64,000 nt of DNA from Sphingobacterium multivorum (lineage in GTDB: Bacteria; Bacteroidota; Bacteroidia; Sphingobacteriales; Sphingobacteriaceae), in assembly GCF_900457465.1 (NCBI RefSeq), contig NZ_UAUU01000003.1, positions 1 through 64,000 of the forward strand. The letters are read 5' to 3'. The stretch's first letter is position 1, and each line of letters starts with the position of its first letter. The position numbers and the translations under genes were made by a program. Under the pieces are notes generated by a model. It worked only from the letters and a program-made list of their open reading frames with translations. It was not told the origin of the DNA and did not search any database. Of this stretch, positions 54,109 to 62,398 are shown in pieces.

Positions 54109-55530
54109 ATGGAAAATAAGAGAATAAACGGCAATGACTTAATTGCTTTGGGATATAAAGAAAATCATAGCTTGGGAGTAGCGCTGAAGATCAACAGTAA
54201 AAGACACGGTTTTACGCGGGCAGAAATGCTTGAAAAGTTTAAAGCTGTTTTGGAAAATCCGACCAGCTATTCTGATGATGCTGTTTTCGGAATTTTAGCG
54301 AGTGCTCTGCTTGGGCAAGAGGCAATTGACAAGTCATTAATTGTCTTGAACGAAAACCCGGCGGATTATACCATTTACGGTTCGTCTGAAATTGAAACAG
54401 GGGCGAAAGCACAGATGAATATCGCCATGAAATTACCAGTTTCGGTTGCCGGAGCATTGATGCCAGACGCCCATCAAGGATACGGATTGCCAATCGGAGG
54501 AGTTCTGGCGACAAATAATGCCGTGATCCCTTATGGTGTTGGTGTCGATATTGGCTGTCGCATGGCTTTGTCCATCTTTGATCTACCGGGTTCATTTGTG
54601 GAGCACAATATAATGACGCTGAAAGATATTATTCTACGAAACAGTAAATTTGGGGCTGGTAATGGATACCTGAGACATGAACGCGTAGATCATGCTGTAC
54701 TGGAAAACAAATTATTCAATGAGAATAGTTTACTTTCCTCCTTGAAGGATAAAGCCTGGACCCAATTGGGCTCTTCCGGTGGGGGGAATCATTTTGTGGA
54801 ATTTGGTATAGTCGAATTTGAGGAAAGAGATGAGGTTTTAAACATTGATAGCGGCAGTTATTTGGGTTTGTTGACACATTCGGGTTCAAGAGGAATGGGC
54901 GCTACCCTAGCAGCACATTATACCAAGCTGGCCAAATCCGTGTGTAAGTTACCTTATCAAGCGGAAAATCTGGCTTATTTGGACCTGGATAGCCATGAGG
55001 GACAGGAGTATTGGCTGGCCATGAATCTCGCTGGCGATTATGCGTCAGCCTGCCACGAAGTGATCCATGACAAGATCACGTTGGCTTTAGGAGCTGAATT
55101 GTTGGCGAAAGTTGAAAATCACCACAATTTTGCATGGAAGGAAACTTGGAATGGTCAAGATGTTATTGTACACCGAAAGGGTGCGACGCCCGCTGCAAAA
55201 GGGGTAATGGGGATTATTCCGGGCTCCATGGCGACACCAGGGTTTTTGGTTCGCGGAAAAGGGGAGTCGAATGCTATACAATCGGCATCTCATGGGGCAG
55301 GTCGACTGATGAGCCGTACACAAGCGATTAAAACCTTATCTTCCCATGACCTTCATGCGATGCTTAAAGATCAAGGTGTTATGCTGCTTGGAGCAGGGAT
55401 GGATGAAGCGCCGATGGCCTATAAAGACATCCACACTGTCATGGCTTCACAAAAAGATCTTGTTGATGTCGTGGCAAAATTTTCGCCCAAGATTGTCCGC
55501 ATGGCAGATGATGGGAGCAGAGAAGACTAA
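54109..55530 (+). CDS. rtcB: RNA-splicing/repair ligase RtcB
   Basis: 473 residues. The Mn-binding and catalytic set is present: Asp120 and His122 (PDAHQGYGLPIGGV), Cys150 (GVGVDIGCRM), Asn227-His228 (GGGNHF), His257 (THSGSRGMG), HRKGAT at 355 and the guanylylated His395 in SHGAGR. RtcB joins 2',3'-cyclic phosphate or 3'-phosphate RNA ends to 5'-OH ends with GTP and repairs cleaved tRNAs. No RtcA, RtcR or archease is in the window. The tRNA-like modules upstream make substrate mimicry or regulation by RNA damage plausible. Confidence 0.94.
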   Translation: MENKRINGNDLIALGYKENHSLGVALKINSKRHGFTRAEMLEKFKAVLENPTSYSDDAVFGILASALLGQEAIDKSLIVLNENPADYTIYGSSEIETGAKAQMNIAMKLPVSVAGALMPDAHQGYGLPIGGVLATNNAVIPYGVGVDIGCRMALSIFDLPGSFVEHNIMTLKDIILRNSKFGAGNGYLRHERVDHAVLENKLFNENSLLSSLKDKAWTQLGSSGGGNHFVEFGIVEFEERDEVLNIDSGSYLGLLTHSGSRGMGATLAAHYTKLAKSVCKLPYQAENLAYLDLDSHEGQEYWLAMNLAGDYASACHEVIHDKITLALGAELLAKVENHHNFAWKETWNGQDVIVHRKGATPAAKGVMGIIPGSMATPGFLVRGKGESNAIQSASHGAGRLMSRTQAIKTLSSHDLHAMLKDQGVMLLGAGMDEAPMAYKDIHTVMASQKDLVDVVAKFSPKIVRMADDGSRED

Positions 55531-55539
55531 TGGCAAGAA

Positions 55540-55571
55540 AAAGCGGCTCAGATTGATGTCTGAGCCGCTTT
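55540..55571. terminator. terminator shared by rtcB and the CLC gene
   Basis: A 13-bp stem (55540-55552 with 55559-55571) with 6-nt loop, flanked by A and T runs, between convergent genes. Confidence 0.85.
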
Positions 55572-55590
55572 CGTATTTAATTTCTTTTGA

Positions 55591-56883
55591 TTACCTGGCC
55601 GTCGCCACTTCCTTATAGGTGTATACGTTATAAGGATATAGTTTTTTAGCTAGCGTTTTCGCAATAAAACTGCTGATGAGTAGGGGGGCTAGTAATAAAT
55701 ATCCGGAAGGAACAAGGCTTGCAATAATAAAGATCGCCGTGAAAGGTGCATGTATAGCCGCAGAAAGCATTGCTGCAGCACCAAAAAGGGCAAAATTAAT
55801 AACCACCAATTGTGTGCCTAGATAATGGTTGCAAAGCTGTGCAAACAAAACGCCTAACAATGCACCTGTAACAATACTGGGGGCAAAAACGCCGCCGTCA
55901 CCACCAGCACCTAGCGTCAGAGAAGCCACAAAAGGTTTTAAGAGAACAAGCAGGATCAACGGAAGAAAGTAAAGTAAATTGACAGAATCATGCAGACTGC
56001 TTTTTAGAACCTCTCCAAGACCATGATAGCTGTCGCCATAGAGTACCGGTAAGAAAAAGATAAATGTTCCAACGGTGATTGCACCCAAGTTGACACGGAT
56101 AAAATTACTTTTTATGCCTGCAAAATAGGACTTCGCATAAATTACCGTTTTAGTAAAATATAATGCTAAAATCCCGCCAATCAATCCCAAAATAGCGACA
56201 AAAGGGATCGCTTGCCATCGCCATGCTTTTACCTCAAATGTAAACAAAGGACTTGCGTCAAGATAATAGACAAATACGGAAGCCAGGGCCATTGAAGTTA
56301 GTCCGCTAATGAGCAAGGTCTTGTTATATCTGCGTGCAATTACCTCAAAAGCAAAAAGAAAACCACCCAATGCACTTCCAAACAAAAGGGTGACTCCAGC
56401 GATTACGCCAGCGCAGATCAACTCGGTTTTGTAAGCCCAAGCTGGATGTAATCGCTTATACGCTTGGTTACCCACCGTGGCTGATGCAACAACTGTAGAA
56501 ACTTCAACACCGGTTGACCCACCAAAAACTACCGTTAGAAAACCATTGATATAATGTGAAGGAATCTTAAAAAAAGGTAAATGGTCTTTTCTTGTTTCTA
56601 GTGTCGTATAAATTTCTTTGATCCCTTTGTTTTTTCTGTTTTGAAAAGCGTATTTCCGTAAGAAGTAAATCGCTGTAATACCTATGCTGGGTAAAACAAT
56701 AAAAAGTTTGGCATCCCAGGAAGATACACTTTCAAACAATACTTCCTGTACATAAGCTGTGCTGTGTTTGAGGCTGTATGCCAATACACAACAAACGATA
56801 CTGACGAGCGCTGAACTTCCAATTAATTTTAGATAGCTATATCGAACAACTTTTTTTCTGTATGTCGTATTGCCTTGCATCAT
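55591..56883 (-). CDS. CLC family chloride channel/transporter without the gating glutamate
   Basis: 430 residues, about ten or more membrane helices. The usual GREGP selectivity loop is GSTGVEVS at 122-129, placing Thr124 where the gating/proton Glu normally sits. GGAGGDGGVFAPSIV supplies the GxFxP anion site, and the N-terminal helix-rich core is intact. Without the gating Glu it may be a channel or have altered ion coupling; that is inference. It is convergent with rtcB and unlikely to be related to it. Confidence 0.85.
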   Translation of the reverse strand: MMQGNTTYRKKVVRYSYLKLIGSSALVSIVCCVLAYSLKHSTAYVQEVLFESVSSWDAKLFIVLPSIGITAIYFLRKYAFQNRKNKGIKEIYTTLETRKDHLPFFKIPSHYINGFLTVVFGGSTGVEVSTVVASATVGNQAYKRLHPAWAYKTELICAGVIAGVTLLFGSALGGFLFAFEVIARRYNKTLLISGLTSMALASVFVYYLDASPLFTFEVKAWRWQAIPFVAILGLIGGILALYFTKTVIYAKSYFAGIKSNFIRVNLGAITVGTFIFFLPVLYGDSYHGLGEVLKSSLHDSVNLLYFLPLILLVLLKPFVASLTLGAGGDGGVFAPSIVTGALLGVLFAQLCNHYLGTQLVVINFALFGAAAMLSAAIHAPFTAIFIIASLVPSGYLLLAPLLISSFIAKTLAKKLYPYNVYTYKEVATAR

Positions 56884-56975
56884 GTTTTTCTTTAAATCGG
56901 CACAAAGGTAAGGGTTATTTAGTTTAAAATAAACGATAAATACCTTAACACATACGTTTTGTTACGATAAAGACC

Positions 56976-57433
56976 CTAATGAATGCCTATGTATATATCC
57001 ACCTTTGCATCGTGTGGGTTTTGGGCTTTTTCGCCATATATTTCGAGGTCTGCGGCATACGTTCTGGGTAAATCCGAACGCCATATCCTTTGCCAAGTTT
57101 CATAAACGATGCCATCTTCCAAATTTCCTTCTGCTGTAAAATGTCGGTAATGGTTTTCAGCGATATGAATACCGTCCAAGTCTTCGGGTAGTTCTTCAAG
57201 ATTGCTGACTTTACAGCCTAATAAAGTCGTATAAGGCAATGTGTGATCTTTTCATATTCGGTATAGATACAATAGAGTTCGTTGGATATCTTGTTGGGAA
57301 TACGGCTCAACACATCTTCTTTAAAAAAGCGGGCCCAAAGTTCTGGAATGTCTTTCGCCGCCTGCCCATTTTGGTTGCTTGTACGGATGGCAAGACCTAT
57401 TATACTGAATGAAGGGATTATTTTATTATTCAT
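56976..57433 (-). pseudogene. GyrI-like/effector-binding domain protein, one frameshift
   Basis: The ATG at 57433 starts MNNKIIPSFSIIGLAIRTSN and reaches CIYTEYEK. The frame is lost at the T4/A4 run 57249-57252, and the next frame continues PYTTLLGCKVSNLEELPEDL through EGNLEDGIVYETWQRIW to the end at 56976. One extra A would give EYEKDHTLPYTTLLG, the normal join. The fold is the small-molecule-binding half of GyrI/Rob proteins without a DNA-binding part. Confidence 0.78.
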
Positions 57434-57494
57434 TTCGCTTAGTTTTCCCCAAAGTTAGATCGGCCAATGACAACCCTATGTCATGACCAAAGGG

Positions 57495-58352
57495 CTAATG
57501 TTGTTTTTTCCAGATTTTATCTACTTGGGACAGATATTCTGCCAAGGCAGCTGAACCATACCAGGGGTAAAACGAAGCTTCTAAGAGGCCGTTTTTTATC
57601 GCTGGATCGTTCTCTAAAATATGCTTTGCCGCATCAGTTGAAGCCATGTTATTTAAGATAAAAAGGCCCCGAAAGTTGTCGTCATTTTTTCCAAATGGGC
57701 CAGCAACAATCAATTGCCCATTTTTTACGAGACGATTGATATTTTCCATGTGACCTTTGAAACATTCATTAATGAATTGTTTGTCTGTTGTTTTATTCTC
57801 GCCAGTTTTGAGGAGGACAAAGATGTAGGATTTCATTCCATAATCATCAGCCCCCAATTTTTTTGCGAGCTCTTGATCGTAATTTGGGTTTCCTTCAGTC
57901 GTGGTCGGTGCAATTCTGCTCGCATAAAAAGACCTGGCTCTTCCCGATTTTCCTTCCACTACAATGTGAAGTCGGTTTGTGGCGACTGGTGTGTACCGAA
58001 TGTAATTGGGGAAATCATGGGCCTCATTGATAAACGAATAGGTACTATCCTGATAACTTAGCTCAAAATTGACTTCTTTTCCATGGTTTTGTCCGATGAC
58101 CAGTGCTGTGTATACAACTTTATCCTTTATTTTGGTCAATTTTAGGTATTCACTGACGATCTTTTGCCCATTTTTCAACGTATAGGAAAGTCCCTTTAAT
58201 TCGTGTTCATTTATACGATCCCATTGTTCGTATTGCTCTTTATTGTCCACCTTCCATGTCCCTTCCAAGAACGATGGAAAAGATACTTGTGAAAAAAGCG
58301 GTTGGGCAGCTCCCCAGCAAAAGAGCAGGGTGGCTATTACAATTGTTTTCAT
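57495..58352 (-). CDS. secreted DUF6265-like domain fused to a YCII domain
   Basis: 285 residues with a Sec signal peptide (PLFSQ, about residue 22). The N-terminal domain (about 25-155) begins FPSFLEGTWKVDNKEQYEQWDRINEHELKGLSY and has the lipocalin-like layout of DUF6265. The C-terminal part (about 180-280) is a YCII domain: FKGHMENINRLVKNGQLIVAGPFG, FRGLFILNNMASTDAAKHILENDPAIKNGLLEASFYPWYG, with the conserved His. Both are of unknown biochemical role, and the fusion and export are noteworthy. Confidence 0.75.
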   Translation of the reverse strand: MKTIVIATLLFCWGAAQPLFSQVSFPSFLEGTWKVDNKEQYEQWDRINEHELKGLSYTLKNGQKIVSEYLKLTKIKDKVVYTALVIGQNHGKEVNFELSYQDSTYSFINEAHDFPNYIRYTPVATNRLHIVVEGKSGRARSFYASRIAPTTTEGNPNYDQELAKKLGADDYGMKSYIFVLLKTGENKTTDKQFINECFKGHMENINRLVKNGQLIVAGPFGKNDDNFRGLFILNNMASTDAAKHILENDPAIKNGLLEASFYPWYGSAALAEYLSQVDKIWKKQH

Positions 58353-58383
58353 ATAGGTTTTAAATTTTGAAGGTTAGGGACTT

Positions 58384-58941
58384 TTAAAGAAAAAGTATGC
58401 AGCGAAATCCACGTGCGGCATAATAGGAGATTGCGCCATTATGATAGGTAAAGACTTGGTTGTAACGTCGGTCACAGAATAAGGCACCTCCAAGCTTGCG
58501 GATGGCATCTGGTGTTTGTATCCAGCTGGAAGTTTTTAAATCAAATTCACCTAATTGTTGAAGTTGGCGATATTGTTCTTCATTCAGTAGCTCAGTCCCC
58601 ATTTTCTTAGCTTCTTCCACAGCATTCCCAATAGGCTTGTTTTCTTTCCTTTCATCCATGGCTCTTTGGTCAAAACAGAGGCTTCTTCTTCCTTTGGGAC
58701 TTTCTTCAGTACAATCCACAAAAGCATACTGTTCTTTGTTTGCATCAATCAGAATAAGGTCGGGTTCGCCAGCGCTCTTTTCCATTTGGAACAAGCTCCA
58801 CAATTTCTTGGGATTTTCAAGTAATTTATGCGCAACATCATCCCAACTGATCTGTGGATGTCTTTTAGGAAATTTCTGAAACCTTTGTTTTAGTGTTTCA
58901 AGTAGCATTGACTGTTCCTGCAGTGTAAGTGAATTTTTCAT
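58384..58941 (-). CDS. DUF4256 family protein
   Basis: 185 residues, cytosolic. Family signatures are clear: LLETLKQRFQKFPKRHPQISWDDVAHKL, DLILIDANKEQYAFVDCTEESPKGRRSLCFDQ, and the end WIQTPDAIRKLGGALFCDRRYNQVFTYHNGAISYYAARGFRC. The function is unknown. It lies 31 bases upstream of the DUF6265-YCII gene on the same strand, possibly one transcript. Confidence 0.85.
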   Translation of the reverse strand: MKNSLTLQEQSMLLETLKQRFQKFPKRHPQISWDDVAHKLLENPKKLWSLFQMEKSAGEPDLILIDANKEQYAFVDCTEESPKGRRSLCFDQRAMDERKENKPIGNAVEEAKKMGTELLNEEQYRQLQQLGEFDLKTSSWIQTPDAIRKLGGALFCDRRYNQVFTYHNGAISYYAARGFRCILFL

Positions 58942-59074
58942 AACGGTTGTCCTTGTGGTATTAAAATTACGTATTTAAATCAAATGTAATGTAGCTTAAT
59001 ATTACAAATGGATTAAATTCTTTAGTTCAAAATTGAATTAAATTTATATTTTTACGTTCAATTTTTATATAAGT

Positions 59075-59944
59075 ATGGCTTCAGGAATATTTGCAATACT
59101 AGATGATATTGCAGCGTTGATGGATGATGTAGCAGTGGCGAGCAAAATCGCAACAAAAAAAACTGCTGGAATCTTAGGTGACGATTTAGCGGTAAATGCA
59201 GAGAAAGCGACTGGTTTTTTGGCTTCACGTGAGCTCCCAGTTTTATGGGCAATTACAAAGGGTTCGCTGCTCAATAAGTTGATCATTGTACCTATTGCTT
59301 TATTACTGAACGTCTTTTTTCCAATTGCCATCAAATATATTTTAATTTTGGGTGGTTTCTACCTTGCTTTTGAAGGTGTTGAAAAGATTATTGAATACCT
59401 GTTTCACCGCAAACATGCTACAGAAGAAACGAAAGTAGAGACTGTCGTTGCTGAAAACTCAGTTGCTGTTGAAAAAGCGAAGGTAAAATCGGCTATCACG
59501 ACAGATTTTATTCTTTCCGTGGAGATCGTCATTATCGCTTTAGGAACAGTTCTTGGAAAAAGCTTGTCCTTACAAATTATTACGGTTTCGGTTGTTGCTT
59601 TTTTAGCCACAGTTGGAGTCTATGGTATTGTGGCACTTATCGTTCGGATGGACGATGCGGGTTATAAATTGATTAAAACCTCCCGTGAGAAAGGCCCTGT
59701 AGCGAGTTTAGGTCGTTTTTTAGTCCGCGCACTGCCTTTTGTTATCAAGTTATTGGCTGTGGTTGGTACATTTGCTTTAATTTTAGTTTCAGGCGGAATA
59801 TTTGCGCATTATATTGATTTCTTACATCACGCGCTACCCGCTCTGCCAAGCATGCTAAAAGAGCTGTTATTTGGCCTAGGTGGAGGCATAATTGTGGTGA
59901 TTTTATTTACGATCGGCAAAATGCTGTTTAAAAAGAAAAAATAA
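59075..59944 (+). CDS. DUF808 (YedI) family membrane protein
   Basis: 289 residues. The N-terminus ASGIFAILDDIAALMDDVAV and the segment ATKKTAGILGDDLAVNAEKATGFLASRELPVLWAI are diagnostic. Four to six TM helices follow, with GFYLAFEGVEKIIEYLFHRK and a C-terminal GGGIIVVILFTIGKML. It is an inner-membrane protein of unknown function. A large bidirectional hairpin follows. Confidence 0.9.
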   Translation: MASGIFAILDDIAALMDDVAVASKIATKKTAGILGDDLAVNAEKATGFLASRELPVLWAITKGSLLNKLIIVPIALLLNVFFPIAIKYILILGGFYLAFEGVEKIIEYLFHRKHATEETKVETVVAENSVAVEKAKVKSAITTDFILSVEIVIIALGTVLGKSLSLQIITVSVVAFLATVGVYGIVALIVRMDDAGYKLIKTSREKGPVASLGRFLVRALPFVIKLLAVVGTFALILVSGGIFAHYIDFLHHALPALPSMLKELLFGLGGGIIVVILFTIGKMLFKKKK

Positions 59945-59963
59945 CCTTATACTGATCATTGAT

Positions 59964-60017
59964 GATCAGCAACCAAAAAGGCAACAGATCTATCTGTTGC
60001 CTTTTTTGGTTGCTGAT
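59964..60017. terminator. long bidirectional terminator
   Basis: A stem of about 25 bp centred near 59990 (59964-59989 with 59992-60017; one unpaired T), including GGCAACAGAT/ATCTGTTGCC, with A and T runs on the two sides. It serves the DUF808 gene and the convergent WG-repeat gene. Confidence 0.9.
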
Positions 60018-60019
60018 GT

Positions 60020-61405
60020 TTAAATTATATCTGTTGCCTCTGCCGCAGCATCTATTTCCACACGTTCGCCTTTTGTATTAATCAAAATTACATCGTCCGA
60101 ATCCGCTAATGAAACAGAAGCCACGCCATCGCTGAACGAGGTAGCTCCACTGTATATAAATGGTATTGCAACTTTTCCCTGACCCTCTAAATACCCATAC
60201 TTTCCACCTTTGCTTGCAAGGAAAAGATTGGGTTCTTCGGTAATTGAAATCAAATCGTAGTCGGGCGCAACGATTTTATTGGTCTTAATATCAGTAAGAT
60301 TATACTTGTCGTTTTCAATGCTGACGAAATGCGTTGCAATGTTTTCAGAAATAAAGCTATACGTTGCCGGGACAATTATTTTACCCGCTTGATTCAATAT
60401 GCCATATTTATCTTTCACTTGAAATACAGCATAGCCCCCGTTAATGAATGATATCATATCATAATTTGCTGGGATCAAAATTTTACCAGACTTATCCATG
60501 ACCCCATATTTTTCGTTTAGTCCAAAAACCAGTTGGCCAAGATGGTCATCGTAACCTAAATAATCGTATCGGAAGGGGAGGATTGGTTTACCGGTGAGAT
60601 TAATGGCACCATATTTTTCATCTTTATATTGAACTATACTCAGGTCGCCAACAAATGGAGCAATGTAAAGGTATTGTGCTGGCACAATTGTTTTTTCATC
60701 GCCGTCTTTTACCCCCAAAAGGCTAGTTGCAGCATCTTCAAATAAATAGAGATTTTCAGCAATCTGGTTGCTATCTTCCGCATCCTCTTCGTCATCATAA
60801 ATGGATGCTACTTGTTCATAATCCTCAGGTACAATAAAATCCTTTTCGTCCAGTTGGCTATCGGTGATGTTCTGCGCAATCATATTCATGCCAAGCGGTG
60901 TTGTTAGCTGCAGCACAGCCCCAGGTATTTTTTTGAACAGATCAAAGCCCTCCCAATAGGCGACTGGCAGTTTATCGCTATACCAAATCGATAGGGTACT
61001 GTTTTCCGCGTTATCTTCCGAAATAGGAATTTCTACCTGCGCTAGTTTGCAGGGATAACCAGCGATCATTTTCGTCTGGTTTGGGACGAGTTTGATCGCA
61101 TGTGAGCTAAGCTCATTTTCTTTCACGACATATTTTGCCAGTCCTGGGTATAATATAACCGATTGCTCTTCATTTTTTTTAACGAGAAAGATGGACTCTT
61201 CGCCGTCTCCGGAAGCCGATACAACTTTTATTTTATCATTGTTAACATAAGCTTCGTAGACAGAAACTGGAGCTGCTTGAGCTTCTTCGCTGGGATCGAC
61301 GGAATAGGTAATGGCATAGTTGATCTTGAATGCTTTATTGATTTGTGCAAACGACATGCTGCTGGCCGCCAAGATAGCTACGAACGATAGGGATATTTTT
61401 TTCAT
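60020..61405 (-). CDS. secreted WG-repeat protein
   Basis: 461 residues from the ATG at 61405, which starts a Sec signal peptide (MKKISLSFVAILAASSMSFA). Residues about 20-215 form a GLPGLI-type domain (YAITYSVDPSEEAQ, AGYPCKLAQVEIP, LSIWYSDKLP). From about 225 to 450 there are several WG/KWG repeats (KYGAINLTGKPILPFRYDYLG, KYGVMDKSGKILIPANYDMIS, KYGILNQAGKIIVPATYSFIS, KYGYLEGQGKVAIPFIYSGAT). The role is probably envelope-associated binding; otherwise unknown. Confidence 0.85.
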   Translation of the reverse strand: MKKISLSFVAILAASSMSFAQINKAFKINYAITYSVDPSEEAQAAPVSVYEAYVNNDKIKVVSASGDGEESIFLVKKNEEQSVILYPGLAKYVVKENELSSHAIKLVPNQTKMIAGYPCKLAQVEIPISEDNAENSTLSIWYSDKLPVAYWEGFDLFKKIPGAVLQLTTPLGMNMIAQNITDSQLDEKDFIVPEDYEQVASIYDDEEDAEDSNQIAENLYLFEDAATSLLGVKDGDEKTIVPAQYLYIAPFVGDLSIVQYKDEKYGAINLTGKPILPFRYDYLGYDDHLGQLVFGLNEKYGVMDKSGKILIPANYDMISFINGGYAVFQVKDKYGILNQAGKIIVPATYSFISENIATHFVSIENDKYNLTDIKTNKIVAPDYDLISITEEPNLFLASKGGKYGYLEGQGKVAIPFIYSGATSFSDGVASVSLADSDDVILINTKGERVEIDAAAEATDII

Positions 61406-61544
61406 CTTCTTAAACTTTGAAAGACAAATATCCTGATTCAATGTAAGGTGTTATATCCCTGAAATCCGTTATTTAATGATAAATCGAAATCGAGCCGATC
61501 TCATGCAACGATCTTCAGGCCCTTATCAAACCCCATTCTGAGAT

Positions 61545-62111
61545 TTAATCGATGGCCAACTGATATTTAAGCAATAGTCCAGGCAGCTGTTCCCGACCAA
61601 ATTTACTTTTTTTCATGCGATTGGCCTCGGGATCGAGCTGGATGTTGATGGAGGACCGAAAATCACAGCCTTCGAGATTGCTTTGTATAAAACGGGCATT
61701 TAACAAATTCGCTTTTCTAAACACCGCCTGTTGCAGATTAGCTCGTTCAAAATCCACATGTTGCAACGAACAGTGATCAAACTGAAATTTCTTTATATTT
61801 CGTTCAAAAAAAGAGGAGTAATCCAATACCGAGTTGCTGAAATTAACATGAAAGGAAAATGAACTACATTCATTAAAGTGTATACCTAGCATTTTGCAGT
61901 CATTAAAGACAACATGATCTAGTTGTGTGCCCTTCAGACTGACGTTGGAAAGATTACACGATTTAAATTCACAATTTGTGAAAATGAGGTCTAACAGTTC
62001 CGCGCTCTGAAAATCACATTGCTCAAAGGTGCATTTGTAGAATTCCTGAACTTGTTTCAGTTCAGGAGTCCATGTTTGTTTCGTGATTGTTTGTTCGATA
62101 AGTTCTTTCAT
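61545..62111 (-). CDS. pentapeptide repeat protein (Qnr/McbG-like)
   Basis: About 188 residues from the ATG at 62111 (an ATG at 62129 would add six; homologues as I recall them begin MKELIEQ). Regular A(D/N)LxX pentapeptide coils run through most of it (CTFEQCDFQSAELLDLIFTNCEFKSC, ANLQQAVFRKANLLNARFIQSNLEGCDFR), ending DPEANRMKKSKFGREQLPGLLLKY. Qnr-type proteins mimic DNA and shield gyrase; whether this one does is untested. Confidence 0.82.
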   Translation of the reverse strand: MKELIEQTITKQTWTPELKQVQEFYKCTFEQCDFQSAELLDLIFTNCEFKSCNLSNVSLKGTQLDHVVFNDCKMLGIHFNECSSFSFHVNFSNSVLDYSSFFERNIKKFQFDHCSLQHVDFERANLQQAVFRKANLLNARFIQSNLEGCDFRSSINIQLDPEANRMKKSKFGREQLPGLLLKYQLAID

Positions 62112-62251
62112 TCTGTATGCTGTTGGCATTGATCTTAGCGAAAATAAACAATTCTCCCGAATGATTTTACTTTAAAATGAAGTGAATGCGCTACATCCGA
62201 TTATATGCAAAATACCTGATTTCAGGGATAAAAAGGGTAATTTTTTCCAAT

Positions 62252-62368
62252 TATATTTGGCATAGCCATAAAACATAATTCTGGGGGCAAGACTGAAGTA
62301 TTGTAGAACTCTGGTAGGTTTTAATATAGTTGTTAAAGGGCACTCTATAGAGTGCCCTTTACTTTTTT
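62252..62368 (+). ncRNA. candidate small RNA between the pentapeptide and aconitase genes
   Basis: A -7-type box TATATTTG (62252-62259) is followed about 75 bases later by a perfect 26-base palindromic terminator (62335-62360) and T-rich sequence (to 62368). No plus-strand gene lies in between. The predicted transcript is about 105 nt. No -33 box is evident, so the call is weak. Confidence 0.3.
62335..62368 (+). terminator. strong palindromic terminator
   Basis: A perfect 13-bp stem (62335-62347 with 62348-62360) followed by ACTTTTTT. It is oriented for plus-strand transcription; it may also act on the minus-strand aconitase message. Confidence 0.75.
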
Positions 62369-62398
62369 AGCTATTTCGATTCTTCAATTTGCCGAATA

